34,334 nt of DNA. Origin: Chloroflexota bacterium (GTDB lineage: Bacteria; Chloroflexota; Dormibacteria; CF-121). Of the stretch, positions 32,715-34,334 are shown in pieces. A program made the position numbers and the translations under genes. The stretch spans positions 1 to 34,334 of the forward strand of contig VBGO01000029.1 of the NCBI GenBank assembly GCA_005882525.1, given 5' to 3'. The notes below the pieces were generated by a model. The model was given only the letters and a program-made list of their open reading frames with translations. It was not told the DNA's origin and ran no database searches. The first letter of the stretch is position 1. The number at the start of each line of letters is the position of its first letter.

Positions 32715-32835
32715 GAGAAGTACCCAAAGTCACGACCCTCGGGGTATGCGCCGGCATAGCCGCTGACCCCATCCTCCTCCCACCATTGTGCCAGCCGCGC
32801 CGCACGGGCGGTCCCTCCGAACGTAGCTCACGCCG

Positions 32836-33876
32836 CTAAACCAGTCCGGACTCCAGGGTGGTGACCATCTCAGCCAGGGCGCGGACGGCCCAGTTGGGAC
32901 GATCGGTCATGCCGAAGAGCTGCAGGCGGGCCTCTGCCAGGTGCTCGGCCGCCTGCCGGCGGCAGATGGCCTCTGCGCTCGACTGGGTGATGATGGCGCG
33001 CGCCGTCTCCATCTCCGCGGCGCTGAACCGGGCGCGTGTGAGGAGCGACCGAAGAACCCGCCGGTTGCCGGCGGCGCCGCCTCGCAGCGCGACCAGGGTG
33101 GGCAGCGTCTTCTTGCCGTTCTTCAGGTCGCTGCCGACCGGCTTCCCGGTCTGTGAGGTCGTCCCCCAGACACCGAGCATGTCGTCGATCACCTGGAATG
33201 CGACGCCGAGGTGGTAGCCGAACTTGCCCGCCCGGTCGAGCGAGGCATCGCCGACGCCGGCCGCCAGCCCGCCCAGCCGGGCGGCGCACTCGAAGAGCGC
33301 CGCCGTCTTGAGGCCGACCATCTCCATGTACTCATCGACCGAGACATCGACGCGTTGCTCGAACTGCAGGTCGATCACCTGGCCGCGGCAAAGGGCGAGC
33401 ATCGCCTCGGTGAGCAAGGAGAGCGCGGGCCGGGTGCGGTCGGTATATCGGGCGGGCAGCAGGTCGACGACGGCGCGGGTCACCAGCGCCTGCAGCGCCG
33501 CCCCGGCGTTGATCGCCTGACCCTGACCCCAGACTTTCCAGACCGACGGCCGGCCGCGGCGCAACTCATCATGGTCCTGGACGTCGTCGAAGACCAGCGA
33601 GAAATTGTGCACCAGCTCGACGGCGACCGCCGCCCACAGCGCATCGGCATACCGTCGTCCGAACGCCTCGCAGGTAAGCAGGGCGATGTTCGCCCGGAGG
33701 CGCTTGCCGGGGCGTTCGCCGGCCTTGCGCAGGCCGAGGTGGTACTGGACCATCTCGGTCAGCAATGCGCTCTGGCTCGAGCCGGCTCGCTGCGAGAGGC
33801 GCGCCAGGTCCCGGTCGAGCGCCTGGTTCATCGCCTGCAGGCGATCGGTGCGGCTGGCGAAGGTCTTGCTTTTCAT
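32836..33876 (-). CDS. Polyprenyl diphosphate synthase (GGPP/FPP synthase type)
   Basis: This 346-residue trans-prenyltransferase condenses IPP with allylic diphosphates. The first Asp-rich motif is D-D-V-Q-D in LVFDDVQDHDELRRGRPSVW. The second region is VIDDMLGVWG followed by TGKPVGSDLKNGKKTLP. The canonical DDxxD is changed so that Gly replaces the last Asp, as in actinobacterial-type GGPP synthases. GKRLRANIALLTCE is the IPP-binding segment. The start MKSKTF at 33876 is preferred; an internal Met at residue 16 is an alternative. It lies 31 bases after the IPP isomerase gene on the same strand, so the two likely form an isoprenoid operon. Product chain length cannot be read by eye. Confidence 0.92.
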   Translation of the reverse strand: MKSKTFASRTDRLQAMNQALDRDLARLSQRAGSSQSALLTEMVQYHLGLRKAGERPGKRLRANIALLTCEAFGRRYADALWAAVAVELVHNFSLVFDDVQDHDELRRGRPSVWKVWGQGQAINAGAALQALVTRAVVDLLPARYTDRTRPALSLLTEAMLALCRGQVIDLQFEQRVDVSVDEYMEMVGLKTAALFECAARLGGLAAGVGDASLDRAGKFGYHLGVAFQVIDDMLGVWGTTSQTGKPVGSDLKNGKKTLPTLVALRGGAAGNRRVLRSLLTRARFSAAEMETARAIITQSSAEAICRRQAAEHLAEARLQLFGMTDRPNWAVRALAEMVTTLESGLV

Positions 33877-33907
33877 CAGCGAGCCCCGGTGTGGAAAGGC
33901 GAGCGTG

Positions 33908-34334
33908 TCAACGGACGTCCGTCGGCGGGTTGCTCTTGAGCGCGGCGATGGTCGGCGCGCCGGCGCAGAACATCGCCACCCGCAGCTGCCAGGCGAAACC
34001 GTCGAGCAGCCGGCGCACGGACTCTTCGCCTTCGGCCGCGGCGGCGAGGACGGCGTGGGCGAAGCCGGTCAGATCCGCGCCGAGTCCGATCGCCTTCGCC
34101 GCGTCGAGCCCGTGCCGCAGTCCGCCGCTGGCGATCAGCGGCAAGTGGGGCGCCACCTTGTGGGTGGCGACCAGCGCCTCCGCGGTCGGGATGCCCCATT
34201 CGGAGAAGGCGAGCGCCAGCTCGACCTCCTCGGGCCGCTCGCGCCGGAGCGCCTCGACCCGAGCGAAGCTGGTGCCGCCCAGTCCCGCGACGTCGATCGC
34301 GGCTACCCCGGCCTGTGCCAGCAATGCCGCCGTC
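33908..34334 (-). CDS. fni: Type 2 isopentenyl-diphosphate isomerase, 5'-truncated by window edge
   Basis: This is the C-terminal ~140 residues of the FMN-dependent IPP isomerase (IDI-2), which interconverts IPP and DMAPP. The recognisable segment is GVAAIDVAGLGGTSFARVEALRR, followed by WGIPTAEAL, LPLIASGGLRHGLDAAKAIGLGAD and the FMN-phosphate-binding end of the TIM barrel. The frame is open through the window end, so the N-terminal half lies outside. It is upstream of the prenyl synthase and would supply its allylic primer. Confidence 0.9.
   Translation of the reverse strand, partial: TAALLAQAGVAAIDVAGLGGTSFARVEALRRERPEEVELALAFSEWGIPTAEALVATHKVAPHLPLIASGGLRHGLDAAKAIGLGADLTGFAHAVLAAAAEGEESVRRLLDGFAWQLRVAMFCAGAPTIAALKSNPPTDVR

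Overview
The window is a gene-dense, high-GC stretch of bacterial chromosome with 26 complete and 2 edge-truncated protein genes I consider solid, 2 small weaker ones and 2 tRNA genes. GTG and TTG starts are common, gene overlaps of the ATGA or TAATG type are frequent, and many starts have no Shine-Dalgarno sequence. The tig-clpP-clpX-lon block, the rplU-rpmA-obgE-nadD-rsfS block, a DUF3105 protein, an actinobacterial-type prenyl synthase and a type 2 IPP isomerase suggest a Terrabacteria lineage such as Chloroflexota or Candidatus Dormibacterota. That placement is inference from gene content, not a computed one. I see no transposase, phage gene, CRISPR array or rRNA.

Layout. Bases 3-683 are the 3' part of a polytopic membrane protein. 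Bases 864-6557 hold a five-gene catabolic operon: class III aminotransferase, aldehyde dehydrogenase, alpha/beta hydrolase with a Cys nucleophile, arginase/agmatinase-family ureohydrolase and FAD-dependent amine/amino-acid oxidoreductase. It is followed without a gap by a parvulin-like lipoprotein and an RNA 2',3'-cyclic phosphodiesterase. Next come tRNA-Arg(ACG), galT, a small membrane protein, pseudouridine-5'-phosphate glycosidase (minus strand, coupled to a small coiled-coil ORF), tRNA-Leu(UAG) and a TolB-like beta-propeller lipoprotein. Bases 12010-17951 are the protein quality-control block: trigger factor, ClpP, ClpX and Lon.

A strongly structured 150-base intergenic region then leads to valS, a membrane zinc-ribbon protein, two polytopic membrane proteins (the first looks like a degenerate complex I/Mrp antiporter subunit), a Maf pyrophosphatase, a DUF11-repeat lipoprotein and a DUF3105 membrane protein. 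Ribosomal proteins L21 and L27, ObgE, NadD and RsfS follow, then a PucR-type regulator. Convergent to that regulator on the minus strand are an SGNH hydrolase, a polyprenyl diphosphate synthase and the 3' part of a type 2 IPP isomerase.

How it fits together. The 864-6557 operon could turn a guanidino compound into urea plus an amine or omega-amino acid, then by transamination or oxidation to a semialdehyde and a carboxylate. 4-Guanidinobutyrate to GABA to succinate is the simplest version, but substrates are inferred. The most unusual points are: two genes of this operon with no canonical start codon in front of conserved sequence; the Cys-nucleophile hydrolase; the antiporter-like protein that seems to lack its key charged residues; a -10-like box 6-8 bases before several start codons, suggesting leaderless transcription; and the long inverted repeat between lon and valS.
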